A stretch of 64,000 nt of DNA. Origin: Bradyrhizobium lablabi. GTDB taxonomy: Bacteria; Pseudomonadota; Alphaproteobacteria; Rhizobiales; Xanthobacteraceae. Below the pieces are notes generated by a model, which saw only the letters and a program-made list of their open reading frames with translations, searched no databases and had not been told where the DNA came from. The position numbers and the translations under genes were made by a program. This document shows, one piece after another, positions 33,496-42,842 of this stretch. Where the stretch lies: assembly GCF_018129385.1 (NCBI RefSeq), contig NZ_JAFCLN010000021.1:1-64000 (forward strand), given 5' to 3'. Position 1 is the stretch's first letter. Every line of letters begins with the position of its first letter.

Positions 33496-34436
33496 CCCCG
33501 GCACGCACCCCTCCGCCCGACATCGCCATCGATGTCGAGGGCCTGACAAAATCGTTCGGCGGCCGCAAGGTCGTGCAGGACCTGTCGATGCAGGTGAGGC
33601 GCGGCTCGATCTACGGCTTTCTCGGACCCAATGGCAGCGGCAAGACCACCACTATCCGCATGCTCTGCGGGCTGCTGACACCCGACAGCGGCGAGGGCAC
33701 GTGTCTCGGCTACGACATCCGCCGCGACGCCGACAAGATCAAGCGCCAGGTCGGCTACATGACGCAGCGTTTCAGCCTTTACCAGGACCTTTCGGTGCGC
33801 GAGAACCTGGAGTTTGTCGCGCGGCTCTATGGCCTGGCGAATGCCAAAGGTGCCGCGCGCGAAATGATCAAGCGGATCGGCCTGTCCGGCCGCGAGGAGC
33901 AGCTCGCAGGCGAGCTTTCCGGCGGCTGGAAGCAGCGCCTCGCACTCGGCGCCTGCACGCTGCCCAACCCGCAATTGCTGCTGCTGGACGAGCCCACCGC
34001 CGGCGTCGATCCCAAGGCACGCCGCGATTTCTGGAACGAGATTCACGCGCTCGCCGCCGAAGGCCTGACCGTGCTGGTCTCCACCCACTACATGGACGAG
34101 GCCGAGCGCTGCCACGAGATCGCCTATATCGCCTATGGCAACCTCTTGGCGCATGGCACCGTGGACGAGGTAATCGCAAAATCGGCGCTGTCCACCTTCA
34201 CGGTCACCGGCGACGACCTCAATACGCTGTCAGCCGAACTCACCGGCAAGCCCGGCGTCGACATGGTGGCGCCGTTCGGCACCTCCCTGCACGTCTCCGG
34301 CCGCGACAAGGCCGCGCTCGAAGCATCGGTCGCGCCATACCGCGACAGCGCGAAGTGGAAGTGGCAGGACAGCGAGCCCTCGCTGGAAGACGTGTTTATC
34401 GATTTGATGAATCGCTCGAAGGATAATTTCCAATGA
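33492..34436 (+). CDS. ABC exporter ATP-binding protein
   Basis: A 314-residue ABC ATPase of the drug/antibiotic exporter (YbhF/CcmA) type. Walker A is GPNGSGKTT at 45-53, the signature LSGGWKQRLALG, Walker B LLLLDEPTAGVDP, and the switch STHYMDEAERC. The C-terminal ~75 residues are the regulatory tail seen in this class. It overlaps the adaptor and permease genes, so it should form one complex with them. Confidence 0.94.
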   Translation: MTPARTPPPDIAIDVEGLTKSFGGRKVVQDLSMQVRRGSIYGFLGPNGSGKTTTIRMLCGLLTPDSGEGTCLGYDIRRDADKIKRQVGYMTQRFSLYQDLSVRENLEFVARLYGLANAKGAAREMIKRIGLSGREEQLAGELSGGWKQRLALGACTLPNPQLLLLDEPTAGVDPKARRDFWNEIHALAAEGLTVLVSTHYMDEAERCHEIAYIAYGNLLAHGTVDEVIAKSALSTFTVTGDDLNTLSAELTGKPGVDMVAPFGTSLHVSGRDKAALEASVAPYRDSAKWKWQDSEPSLEDVFIDLMNRSKDNFQ

Positions 34437-35599
34437 GCGTGACCGCGATATCCGAACAGGCCCGCGGGGCTCCCGAACCTTCGTTCGGCTTCTGGCGCCG
34501 TTCCTATGCCATGCTGGTGAAGGAATTCATCCAGCTCCGCCGCGACCGCGTCTCCTTCGCGATGATCGTGATGATCCCGGTGATGCAGCTCCTGCTGTTC
34601 GGCTACGCCATCAACACCACGCCGCGCCATCTGCCGGCCGCGGTTCTGTTGCAGGAGGATTCCGATCTCGGGCGATCGATCTTGAAGGCGATGGAGAATA
34701 CCGCCTATTTCCGCTTTACCCGCGAAGTGCACGATGTCGCCGAGTTCGATGATCTCCTGAAGTCCGGCAAGGTCTTGTTTGGCGTCGAAATCCCGCGTGG
34801 GTTCGAGCGAATGGTGCGGCGCGGCGACAAGCCGGCGCTGCTGGTGGCGGCCGATGCCACAGATCCGGTTGCAGCGGGCTCGGCGCTCGGGACCCTTGGC
34901 GCCCTGGTGCAGACCGCGCTGGCACATGACCTTCACATTGGCGATCCGCCGGAAATGCCGTTCGAGATCAGGGCCCATGCACGCTACAATCCCGCGGCCT
35001 CTTCGCGCTTGAACATCGTCCCCGGGCTCGTCGGCACCATCCTGACCATGACCATGCTGATCTTCACCGCGCTGTCTGTCACGCGCGAGATCGAGCGCGG
35101 CACCATGGAAAGCCTGCTGTCGATGCCGATCAAGCCGGTGGAGGTGATGTTCGGCAAGATCATCCCCTACGTGATCGTGGGCTTCATCCAGGCGAGCTTG
35201 ATCGTCGGCATCGGTGTGCTCTTGTTCGGCGTGCCGATCCTCGGCAGCGTGCTGCTGCTGGCCGCGCTGACCACGCTGTTCATCACGACGAACCTCTCCA
35301 TCGGCTATACCTTCTCGACCATCGTGCAGAACCAGTTGCAGGCGATGCAGCTCTCGATGATGTTTTTCCTGCCGAGCATCCTGTTGTCCGGCTTCATGTT
35401 TCCGTTCGCCGGCATGCCGGTATGGGCGCAATATCTCGGCGAGGGCCTGCCGCTGACGCATTACGTTCGCATCGTCCGCGCCATCATGCTGAAGGGCGCA
35501 ACCATCCAGAATTTGCAGTACGACACCATTGCACTGATTGCACTGATGTTGCTGGCAATGACGATTGCGGTTACACGTTTCCGCCGTACGCTCGACTGA
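34433..35599 (+). CDS. ABC-2 type exporter permease
   Basis: A 388-residue ABC-2 permease. One helix (FAMIVMIPVMQLLLFGYAIN) precedes a large periplasmic domain (about 65-190); five helices follow. The conserved segment EIERGTMESLLSMPIKP matches the YbhS/YbhR family. These systems use one or two such permeases; only one is present here, so it probably works as a homodimer. It ends the operon begun by the TetR gene. Confidence 0.93.
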   Translation: MSVTAISEQARGAPEPSFGFWRRSYAMLVKEFIQLRRDRVSFAMIVMIPVMQLLLFGYAINTTPRHLPAAVLLQEDSDLGRSILKAMENTAYFRFTREVHDVAEFDDLLKSGKVLFGVEIPRGFERMVRRGDKPALLVAADATDPVAAGSALGTLGALVQTALAHDLHIGDPPEMPFEIRAHARYNPAASSRLNIVPGLVGTILTMTMLIFTALSVTREIERGTMESLLSMPIKPVEVMFGKIIPYVIVGFIQASLIVGIGVLLFGVPILGSVLLLAALTTLFITTNLSIGYTFSTIVQNQLQAMQLSMMFFLPSILLSGFMFPFAGMPVWAQYLGEGLPLTHYVRIVRAIMLKGATIQNLQYDTIALIALMLLAMTIAVTRFRRTLD

Positions 35600-35645
35600 G
35601 GTAGATGCGCCCGGTTCGTTCGGTGCAATTCGGATTTAGACGGAG

Positions 35646-36956
35646 ATGGTTATTTTCGTGCCATGGGGAGGCAAGAAGCCGGCGGTGATACCCACCGACT
35701 TCGAGCACGCGCTGACGCAGGAAGTGCTGCGCACCGAGCTGATCCGCATCAAAGCGCTGATCGGGACGACGGTGCTGCTCTCGCTCGTCTCCGGAGGCAT
35801 CTTTCTCTTCGCGCCCGACGCGGTGAGCCGGGTTTGGCACGGCAACCTCAATCCACTCTACCTTTACTTCTTCATCGTGCCGTTCATCCTGTTCGAGCTC
35901 TGGGTCCATGCTGTGATCAGCAGGCACCTCGAGGTCCATCACGACATACCGAAGTTTCGCCGCTATCTCAGCGCCCTTATCGAGACGTCGATGCCGACCG
36001 CAGCGCTGGCGCTGCAAATCAACAGCATGGGGTCGGAGGCGGCGCTCGGCTTCGTCGGGCCGTTCGTCTATTTCATCTTCATCATCCTTTCGACCCTGCG
36101 GCTGGATTTCTGGCTCTCGACATTCACCGGCTTCGTCGCGGCGACGCAGCTTTTTTGCATGGCGATGTTCTACCACCCGGCCGGAGCGCCCGCAGCGGAG
36201 CCCAACATCTATTATCACGGCGCGCGTAGCTTGATCCTGCTGGTTTGCGGCCTGCTCGCCGGCACGGTCGGCGCACTGCTGCGCCGGCAATTCGAATCGA
36301 GCATCAAGGCCGCTACCGCGCGCGATCGCATCACCAATCTGTTCGGCCAGCACGTCTCGCCCCAGGTGGTCGAGCGCCTGATGGCGGAGGGCACCACGGC
36401 GGAGAGCGACATCCGCCGCGTTGCGGTGATGTTCGTCGATTTTCGCAGCTTTACCTCGGGTGCGCGCGAGCGTTCGCCGCAGGAGGTAGTCGATCGCCTC
36501 GACGGCGCCTTTGCCGTGCTGGTCGAGATCCTCGACCGCCACGGCGGCATCGTGAACAAGTTTTTGGGTGACGGTTTTCTAGCGCTGTTTGGCGCCCCGC
36601 TGGCGGCGGACGACGCGGCGCAGCGCGCTGTCGCCGCAGCGCGCGAGATGCTCATCGCCAACGACAGGATTAACCAGGCAAGTTCCTGGCCGCTGCGGAT
36701 CGGCATCGGCATCCATATCGGCGAGGTCGTCGCCGGCAGCATCGGCTCACCCCGGCGCAAGGAATACACCGTGATCGGCGACACCGTGAATTTTGCTGCG
36801 CGGATCGAGGCGCTCAACAAGGAGTTCAATTCGCAGTTCCTGATCTCGACCGACGTGCGCGAGGCACTCGGCGAGGAGGCGAACGACGCGGTCGCGCTCG
36901 GTGAGGTGCCGATCCGCGGATACGACCGCCCGATGGCGGTCTGGCAGTTGGGATAG
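35646..36956 (+). CDS. Membrane-bound class III adenylate/guanylate cyclase
   Basis: A 436-residue protein with about six transmembrane helices in the first ~215 residues and a class III cyclase domain in the last ~200. The metal-binding aspartates lie in VMFVDFRSFT and FLGDGFLALFG, and the nucleotide-specificity region KEYTVIGDTVNFAARIE has the Lys and Asp expected of adenylate cyclases. It therefore probably makes cAMP in response to a membrane signal. No cAMP-binding regulator lies beside it. Confidence 0.9.
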   Translation: MVIFVPWGGKKPAVIPTDFEHALTQEVLRTELIRIKALIGTTVLLSLVSGGIFLFAPDAVSRVWHGNLNPLYLYFFIVPFILFELWVHAVISRHLEVHHDIPKFRRYLSALIETSMPTAALALQINSMGSEAALGFVGPFVYFIFIILSTLRLDFWLSTFTGFVAATQLFCMAMFYHPAGAPAAEPNIYYHGARSLILLVCGLLAGTVGALLRRQFESSIKAATARDRITNLFGQHVSPQVVERLMAEGTTAESDIRRVAVMFVDFRSFTSGARERSPQEVVDRLDGAFAVLVEILDRHGGIVNKFLGDGFLALFGAPLAADDAAQRAVAAAREMLIANDRINQASSWPLRIGIGIHIGEVVAGSIGSPRRKEYTVIGDTVNFAARIEALNKEFNSQFLISTDVREALGEEANDAVALGEVPIRGYDRPMAVWQLG

Positions 36957-36967
36957 GAGTGTCTGGA

Positions 36968-37882
36968 ATGCAGCGGCGTTACATCACCGTCGACGTCTTC
37001 ACCGACCGCGCCTTCGGCGGCAATCCGCTGGCCGTGGTGCTGGACGCCGGCGGGCTATCGACCGCGCAGATGCAGGCGATCGCTACAGAATTCAACTATT
37101 CCGAGACGACCTTCGTGCTGCCGCCGCAGGAGGCCGGCCACGACGCGCAGGTGCGCATCTTCACCGTGAACCGCGAAATTCCTTTTGCCGGCCATCCCAA
37201 CGTCGGCACTGCGTTCGTGCTGGCGAGGCGGGCGGCAACACCTCCGGCGCGGCTGCTGTTCGAGGAGAAGGCGGGTCTGGTGCCGGTCGCTATTTTGAGC
37301 CAGCAGGGCAAGGTCGCCGGCGCTGAACTGACAGCGCCGCAGCCATTGAGCAAGCAGGCGCAAGTCAGCGAGGAGCAGGCCGCTTCATGCATTTCGCTGT
37401 TGGCGGCCGATGTGAAGACCGACCGTCATCCGCCGCTGGTTGCCTCCGTGGGCTTGCCCTTTCTGATGGTGGAAGTGGCTTCGCGCGAAGCCTTGCGGCG
37501 GGCGAAGCCGAGCGCCGAAGGGTTTGCGAATATCTTGCCCGGCATCGGCACTGACGCGGTCTATTTCTATACGCGCGATGTCCCGGCCGCTGAGCAGCCG
37601 CTCGATCTGCAAGCGCGGATGTTCCATCCCGGCTCCAGCGGATTGTCCGAAGATCCCGCCACCGGCAGCGCGACCGCCGCCGCGGCAGCGCTGCTCGCTG
37701 ATCTCGATCCCGCGCGCGACGGCGAATTGAAATTGCGGATCGGGCAGGGCGTCGATATGGGCCGGCCGAGCCTGCTGCTGACGCGGGTCGTGAAGCAAGG
37801 CGGCTCGATCGCTTCCACGCATGTCGGCGGCAACTGCGTGATGATGATGGAAGGATCGTTGTCGCTGGCGGGAGAGCGGTGA
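36968..37882 (+). CDS. PhzF family isomerase/epimerase
   Basis: A 304-residue member of the PhzF/diaminopimelate-epimerase-like fold. The opening YITVDVFTDRAFGGNPLAVV, the active-site glutamate region NYSETTFV, NVGTAFVL and the SGLSEDPATGSATAAAAALL block are diagnostic. These enzymes isomerise small acids; only PhzF itself has a well-known role in phenazine synthesis, and no phz genes are near. The ATG at 36968 lies 11 bp after the cyclase stop, with GGAG upstream, so the two genes may be co-transcribed. Confidence 0.88.
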   Translation: MQRRYITVDVFTDRAFGGNPLAVVLDAGGLSTAQMQAIATEFNYSETTFVLPPQEAGHDAQVRIFTVNREIPFAGHPNVGTAFVLARRAATPPARLLFEEKAGLVPVAILSQQGKVAGAELTAPQPLSKQAQVSEEQAASCISLLAADVKTDRHPPLVASVGLPFLMVEVASREALRRAKPSAEGFANILPGIGTDAVYFYTRDVPAAEQPLDLQARMFHPGSSGLSEDPATGSATAAAAALLADLDPARDGELKLRIGQGVDMGRPSLLLTRVVKQGGSIASTHVGGNCVMMMEGSLSLAGER

Positions 37883-37884
37883 GG

Positions 37885-38346
37885 CTACACCTGCCGCCCC
37901 GCCAGATTCTCTATCCTGACGCCGTCGCGCTCCTCGATGATCTCCGCAATCCATCGTCGATGACAGTGCGTATGGTCGCGTTCGTAGCAGAGGATGCAGA
38001 CGGGCCCCGATTTTTTCACCAGCGCCGAGAGTTCATCGAGCTCTTCGCGGGCCTGCGGCGTCTTCAAATGCTTTGAATAGATCTTGTGCAGCAGATCGAA
38101 CTTTCCGCTGCGCGCCGCCTCGCGGCCGTCCTTCGGCGTGCCCAATCCCCTCAGATGCAGATAGGAGATGCCGCGTTCGTCGAGGCCTGCGGCGAGCTGG
38201 TTCTTCGAAAAGCCGGGCCGGCGCGAGGCCGCCACTGCGCGCACGTCGACCAGCAGTTTGACGCCGGCCTGCTCGAGCTCATCGAGCACCGCCTTGGGCG
38301 GCGTCTGCTCATAGCCGATGGTGAAGAGTTTTGTCTTGCGCGCCAT
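37885..38346 (-). CDS. DUF488 family protein
   Basis: A 153-residue protein of the DUF488 family. It has the FTIGYEQTPP opening, LVDVRAVAASRRPGFSKNQL and a C-terminal CILCYERDHTHCHRRWIAE segment, whose Cys and His residues may bind metal. The ATG at 38346 has GGGAAG upstream; the frame runs back to 38613 over the neighbouring gene and is not used. Biochemical function is not established to my knowledge. Confidence 0.85.
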   Translation of the reverse strand: MARKTKLFTIGYEQTPPKAVLDELEQAGVKLLVDVRAVAASRRPGFSKNQLAAGLDERGISYLHLRGLGTPKDGREAARSGKFDLLHKIYSKHLKTPQAREELDELSALVKKSGPVCILCYERDHTHCHRRWIAEIIEERDGVRIENLAGRQV

Positions 38347-38506
38347 GTCGATCTTCCCGGCAGTTCCGATGCTCGCCCCGAGGCTATGCCAGCGGCCGAC
38401 TGATTGCCATAACCGCCGAGGTGATGTGACGCGGAACGACATGCGTTGCCGCGGCAGGCGGCATATCGCATAGTTCGCCGAGGCCTGAAGCCGCATATGG
38501 GGGGAT

Positions 38507-39478
38507 ATGATGTTGGGCGTCCGACACTTGCTTGCATGGCTCGTCGCTTTTGCGGGCGGCATCGCGATGGCGCAGGCGCAGATCGCCTGGCCGGAGCGAC
38601 CCGTTAAGATCATCGTGCCGATCGGCCCCGGCGGCAGCTACGACCTGGTCGGGCGGCAGGTCGCCGACGTGCTGTCGAAGCGCACCGGCCAGAGCTTCTT
38701 TGTCGAGAACAAGCCGGGCGCGGGCACCGTCGTGGGCACGCAGGCTGCCGCGCAGAGCGAGCCGGACGGCTATACGCTTGTGGTCGGCGGGCTCTCCAAC
38801 ATGGCGTTCAATTCGGCGCTTTACTCCAAGCTGGCTTACGATCCCCAGAGGGATTTTGTGCCGGTCGCGCTGGTCTACCGGTTCGGCTACATCATGGTCG
38901 CCCGCAAGGATCTGCCGCAGGCCAGGCTCGCCGACATCGTCGCGGCAGCCAGGGCCAATCCCGGCGCGATCAGCGTTGCGACGGCGGGCGTCGGCACCGG
39001 CCAGCATCTGGTCGCGGCGGCCTTCATGAAGGCCGCCGGCGTCAAGCTCCAGGAGGTGCCCTACAAGGGCTCGCCGCCTGCCTTCACCGATCTGCTTGCC
39101 GGCCGCATCGACCTGTTCTTCGACTCGATCGCGGCGGGGCTGCCCTACGTGCAGTCCGGACAGGCGCGCGGCATTGCCGTGCTCTCGTCCAGGCGCAGCG
39201 CGCAGGCGCTTGACGTGCCGACCATGTCGGAGGCGGGCGTGAGCGGCCTTGATGTGGACTCCTGGCTCGGCATCTTCGCGCCCGCCAGGACGCCGCCGGA
39301 GATCATCGCCAGGCTGCGCAGCGATATCCGCGCCGTGCTGCCCGATCTCAAGGAGCGGTTCGAGAAGAGCGGCGGGGAGGTGTTTGATGTGCCGAACGAC
39401 AAGATCGATGCGTTCGTGAAGTCTGAATACGAGACCTGGACCAAGCTTATTCGCGAAGCCGGCATCAAGCTCGATTAG
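38507..39478 (+). CDS. Bug-family periplasmic binding protein (TctC-like)
   Basis: A 323-residue tripartite-tricarboxylate-transporter substrate-binding protein. A signal peptide ends near IAMAQAQ. Family motifs are WPERPVKIIVPIGPGGSYDLVGR, FFVENKPGAGTVVGTQ and a conserved YDPQRDFVPVALV. Bug proteins bind dicarboxylates, aromatic acids or nicotinate-like ligands. No membrane TctAB partner is encoded here, so it is an orphan or serves a distant transporter. Confidence 0.92.
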   Translation: MMLGVRHLLAWLVAFAGGIAMAQAQIAWPERPVKIIVPIGPGGSYDLVGRQVADVLSKRTGQSFFVENKPGAGTVVGTQAAAQSEPDGYTLVVGGLSNMAFNSALYSKLAYDPQRDFVPVALVYRFGYIMVARKDLPQARLADIVAAARANPGAISVATAGVGTGQHLVAAAFMKAAGVKLQEVPYKGSPPAFTDLLAGRIDLFFDSIAAGLPYVQSGQARGIAVLSSRRSAQALDVPTMSEAGVSGLDVDSWLGIFAPARTPPEIIARLRSDIRAVLPDLKERFEKSGGEVFDVPNDKIDAFVKSEYETWTKLIREAGIKLD

Positions 39479-39483
39479 CGCGT

Positions 39484-40308
39484 TTACTTCACCCTTTCGA
39501 TCAGCTCCATCGCGCCGTGAGGCGCGCGGACCTTGCCCTCGTGAATGACGTAGGCGAACACATCACGCGGCATCTTCTTCGGTTTCGCGTCATCGACGCG
39601 CGGCAGATCATCCGGCTCGCCGCCCGCGGCCCAGTCCTGGAATCGCTTGGCCCAGGCATCGAGCTGTTTCGGCGGATAGCAGGTCTTGATCTCGTCATTG
39701 CCCTTCTGTAGCCGCGCGTAGACAAAGTCGCTGACGACATCGGCGATCGCGGGATATTTGCCGTGCTCGGCGAACACCACCGGCGTCTCGAACTGGCGCA
39801 GCAGCGCGACGAATTCCGGGACGCAAAAACTGTCGTGCCGGACTTCCACCACATGCCGCAATGCGCGGCCGTCGAGTTTGCGCGGCAATAGCTCCAGGAA
39901 TTTTCCGAAATCGGCGCCGTCGAATTTCTTGGTCGGCGCGAACTGCCAGAGCACCGGCCCGAGCCGGTCGCCGAGTTCCAGCACGCCGGAATCGTAGAAC
40001 CGCTTCACGGAATCGCCGGCCTCCGCCAGCACGCGGCGATTGGTGGCAAAGCGCGGCCCCTTCAGAGAGAAGATGAATCCGTCCGGCACCTCGCGCGCCC
40101 ATTTGCGAAAGCTCTCCGGCTTCTGCGAGCCGTAATAGGTGCCGTTGATCTCGATCGAGGTCAGCTTGGAGGCGGCGTAGGACAGCTCCTTCGCCTGCGC
40201 CAGCTTCTCCGGATAGAACACCCCGCGCCACGGCTCAAAAGTCCAGCCGCCGATGCCGATATAGATGTTGCCGGCGTTCTTTGCCGATGCCTTCGGGGAT
40301 TTGGTCAC
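39484..40308 (-). CDS. DUF72 family protein
   Basis: A protein of about 274 residues with the DUF72 TIM-barrel fold. It has YIGIGGWTFEPWRGVFYP near the start, the YYGSQKPESFRKWA segment and HVVEVRHDSF. The role is unknown; the family is sometimes seen near DNA-metabolism genes. The start is uncertain: GTG at 40308 gives VTKSPKASAKNAG, while TTG at 40344 adds 12 Pro/Ser-rich residues. Neither has a strong ribosome site. Confidence 0.82.
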   Translation of the reverse strand: MTKSPKASAKNAGNIYIGIGGWTFEPWRGVFYPEKLAQAKELSYAASKLTSIEINGTYYGSQKPESFRKWAREVPDGFIFSLKGPRFATNRRVLAEAGDSVKRFYDSGVLELGDRLGPVLWQFAPTKKFDGADFGKFLELLPRKLDGRALRHVVEVRHDSFCVPEFVALLRQFETPVVFAEHGKYPAIADVVSDFVYARLQKGNDEIKTCYPPKQLDAWAKRFQDWAAGGEPDDLPRVDDAKPKKMPRDVFAYVIHEGKVRAPHGAMELIERVK

Positions 40309-40466
40309 GGTGGGGCTTTCAGGGGATGGGTGAGGGCTTGGCAATAAACCTAATCAAATCGCGCAGAATTGGCCAGTTGACGGCTACTGCCAAACCTTCG
40401 GACCTATTCCCGCGTCATGATCTTCCATGGTATCAATCGGGCATAAGGCAAGGGGATTGCTGCGGT

Positions 40467-40661
40467 ATGGATTCTCAGTCGGTTGCGGGCATTTTGGGCG
40501 GCATTGTTGCCGCCATCGTTCTGGTGATCGCGTTTGCCTACGGACCGATGGGGCCGATGGGCAAGTCGAAGCCGGCGGCGGCGCCCGCGGCCCAGACGGC
40601 ACCCGCCGCGCCGGCGACGCCCGGCCAGCGCGGACCGGTAATCCGGGAAGTCCCGAATTAG
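40467..40661 (+). CDS. Small single-helix membrane protein, Pro/Ala-rich tail
   Basis: A 64-residue protein with one hydrophobic helix (VAGILGGIVAAIVLVIAFAYG) followed by a disordered tail of Pro, Ala and Lys. An AAGGGG stretch lies a little upstream of the ATG. I do not recognise a family; Ala/Pro-rich single-pass proteins of this size are common in Rhizobiales. It is followed by a GC-rich inverted sequence and TTTT at 40662-40685 that may end transcription. Confidence 0.65.
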   Translation: MDSQSVAGILGGIVAAIVLVIAFAYGPMGPMGKSKPAAAPAAQTAPAAPATPGQRGPVIREVPN

Positions 40662-40662
40662 C

Positions 40663-40685
40663 CCGCCGGGCGGGGGGCTTTTGTC
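40663..40685 (+). terminator. Possible terminator after the small membrane protein
   Basis: AGCCCGCC and GGCGGGGGGCT pair imperfectly (one mismatch or slip) and are followed by TTTT, directly after the stop codon at 40661. It is weaker than the terminators at 20541 and 49389. Confidence 0.45.
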
Positions 40686-40873
40686 GGCGGGCAGACCTTG
40701 CGGAACGCCAAAGCATACCTATCTAGCCTCCAACGGCGACGTCGAGCTTGTAAGTAGTTCCGGCGCCGGGACGACCACGAAATAGCGGCTGCGCCGGATG
40801 TACGCGCGCCCCTCGTTCGTGGTCGTTGGCATTTTTGGCCCCGTTTTGGGACGGCGAGCCCTTCGGACCCACC

Positions 40874-41479
40874 CTATCGATCGCGTCTCCTCTCGAATGG
40901 CAGCATCGGCAGCCGCATCGACTGCTTGAAAAATTCGCCGTAGAGGTCGCGGATCTTCCGCGAGTCCGCGGCGAAGGTCTCGTAAGCCTGCTTTGCGAAT
41001 TCGGTCTGCACCTCCATCGCCTTGTCGAGCGAGCGCACGCTGGAGAGCTTCTCGACGTAGGACTGGGCATCCTCGAGGGATTTCCTTGTGTAGTCGCGGT
41101 AGGCGGAGGCGATCGTCTGTAGGCCGACCGGAGTGGTCGTTTCCGTCTTCGCTGCGGCCGGAGGTGTCTCCGGTGCGGCAGCTTCGGCAAGGCGGGGCGC
41201 CTTCGCTACCAGGGGCGCCTCCGCTACCCGGGGCACTTCCGCAACGGGGCGCGATTCCACCACAGGCGGTGCTTCTACCACGGGCGGCTCGGCCGGGGCG
41301 GCCTCCGCGGTTGCAGCGATGCCGGCCGGTGCGGTATCGGCCGATGCAACGACAGCGTCGACGAATTCCCGCGCGGCCTGCTGATCGGGCATTGCCTTCG
41401 CCTGATCTGATTTCTTGCTCTTCTTTTGCTTCTTCTTGCCGGATTTTTCGCCGGTTTTTTCCTTCTCTGAATTCGACAT
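40874..41479 (-). CDS. Phasin family protein
   Basis: A 201-residue protein. The N-terminus is Lys-rich and charged (KKKQKKSKKSDQ), residues 50-110 are rich in Ala, Pro, Glu and Val with loose VAEAP-like repeats, and the last ~85 residues form a helical phasin domain (IASAYRDYTRKSLEDAQSYV, KQAYETFAADSRKI). Phasins coat polyhydroxyalkanoate granules. The ATG at 41479 follows GGAG; a frame extension to 41761 is not credible. No PHA synthase gene is in the window. Confidence 0.85.
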   Translation of the reverse strand: MSNSEKEKTGEKSGKKKQKKSKKSDQAKAMPDQQAAREFVDAVVASADTAPAGIAATAEAAPAEPPVVEAPPVVESRPVAEVPRVAEAPLVAKAPRLAEAAAPETPPAAAKTETTTPVGLQTIASAYRDYTRKSLEDAQSYVEKLSSVRSLDKAMEVQTEFAKQAYETFAADSRKIRDLYGEFFKQSMRLPMLPFERRRDR

Positions 41480-41701
41480 GTCCCCAAGCTCCACTGCTGC
41501 CAAATCAAGGCAAAGTCGGACACTCCGCGATGTTTGCGCTGGAATCGCGGTTTCGGATTGTTGGTTGCACGGCGCTGCTGTGGTGACATTTGGAAGGTGC
41601 AACCCTGACGGGCCGATCCGGTCGTTTTTCGCCTGTTTTCCCTGTATTCCCCGGGGAACTGCGCCTTGGCATCCCCGGGGCGTGCCGCTATACGCTTGCG
41701 C

Positions 41702-42835
41702 ATGAACGAAGCGATCAAACCGGGCCCCGAAACCCCGTCGCAGGCCATTGGTTTGCCTCACCTTTCGGTCGTCGTCCCGACCTTCAACGAGCGCGATAAC
41801 GTCACCAAGCTATACCAGCGGCTTGTGACGACATTCGGCGCCACGCCGTTCGAAGTCGTGTTCGTCGACGACAATTCCCCCGATGCTACCTGGGAGGTGG
41901 TTCGCGAGCTCGCGCAGCGCGATCCCCGCGTCCGCTGCATCCGTCGCATCGGCCGGCGCGGCCTGTCCGGCGCCTGCATCGAGGGCATCCTGGCCTCCAG
42001 CGCGCCCTATGCCGCCGTGATCGACGCCGACCTGCAACATGACGAGACGCAGTTGCCGAAAATGCTCTCGCTGCTCGAGAGCGGGCAGGCGGAGCTGGTG
42101 GTCGGCAGCCGCTACATCGAAGGCGGCAGTGCCGACAGCTTCAACAAGCAGCGTGCCGGTGCCAGCGCGCTCGCCACGGAGGTCGCCAAGCGCACGCTCG
42201 GCGTCAAGATCGCCGATCCCATGAGCGGCTTCTTCATGATCCGCCGCGACCGGTTCGAGCAACTGGCGCCGCAGCTTTCCACGCAGGGCTTCAAGATCCT
42301 GCTCGATATCATCGCGACCGCCCGTGGCGAATTGCGGACGGTGGAAGTGCCCTACACCTTCGGCTCGCGGCTGCACGGCGAGAGCAAGCTCGACTCCATG
42401 GTCGCGCTGGACTTCCTGGGCCTCGTGCTGGCCAAGCTCACGCATGACGTGATCTCGCTGCGCTTCATCCTGTTCGGCATGGTCGGCACCACCGGCCTGG
42501 TCGTTCATCTGACCACCCTGTACATCGCGCATGAAATCCTCAACGTGCCGTTCGCCGAGGCGCAAGGGCTCGGGGCGTTCGTCGCGATGACAAGCAATTT
42601 CATCCTCAACAATTTTCTCACCTATCGCGACCAGCGCCTGAAGGGCTTTGCCATCCTGCGCGGCCTCATTCTGTTTTATCTTGTCTGTAGCGTCGGCCTG
42701 TTCGCCAATGTCGGCGTTGCGTTTTCGGTCTACGATCAGGAACCGATCTGGTGGCTGGCGGGCCTTGCCGGCGCGCTGATGGGCGTGGTGTGGAACTACG
42801 CGATGTCCGGACTGTTCGTCTGGCGCAAGCGATGA
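41702..42835 (+). CDS. GT2 glycosyltransferase fused to GtrA-like membrane domain
   Basis: A 377-residue fusion. Residues about 20-245 form a family 2 transferase of the polyprenyl-phosphate mannose/glucose synthase type (LSVVVPTFNERDNV, FVDDNSPDATW, VIDADLQHDETQLP). Residues about 250-377 form a four-helix GtrA-type domain that may flip the lipid-linked sugar. It probably makes an undecaprenyl-phosphate sugar. Seven bases downstream begins a GT39 transferase that could use this donor. Confidence 0.92.
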   Translation: MNEAIKPGPETPSQAIGLPHLSVVVPTFNERDNVTKLYQRLVTTFGATPFEVVFVDDNSPDATWEVVRELAQRDPRVRCIRRIGRRGLSGACIEGILASSAPYAAVIDADLQHDETQLPKMLSLLESGQAELVVGSRYIEGGSADSFNKQRAGASALATEVAKRTLGVKIADPMSGFFMIRRDRFEQLAPQLSTQGFKILLDIIATARGELRTVEVPYTFGSRLHGESKLDSMVALDFLGLVLAKLTHDVISLRFILFGMVGTTGLVVHLTTLYIAHEILNVPFAEAQGLGAFVAMTSNFILNNFLTYRDQRLKGFAILRGLILFYLVCSVGLFANVGVAFSVYDQEPIWWLAGLAGALMGVVWNYAMSGLFVWRKR

Positions 42836-42842
42836 AGGCAAG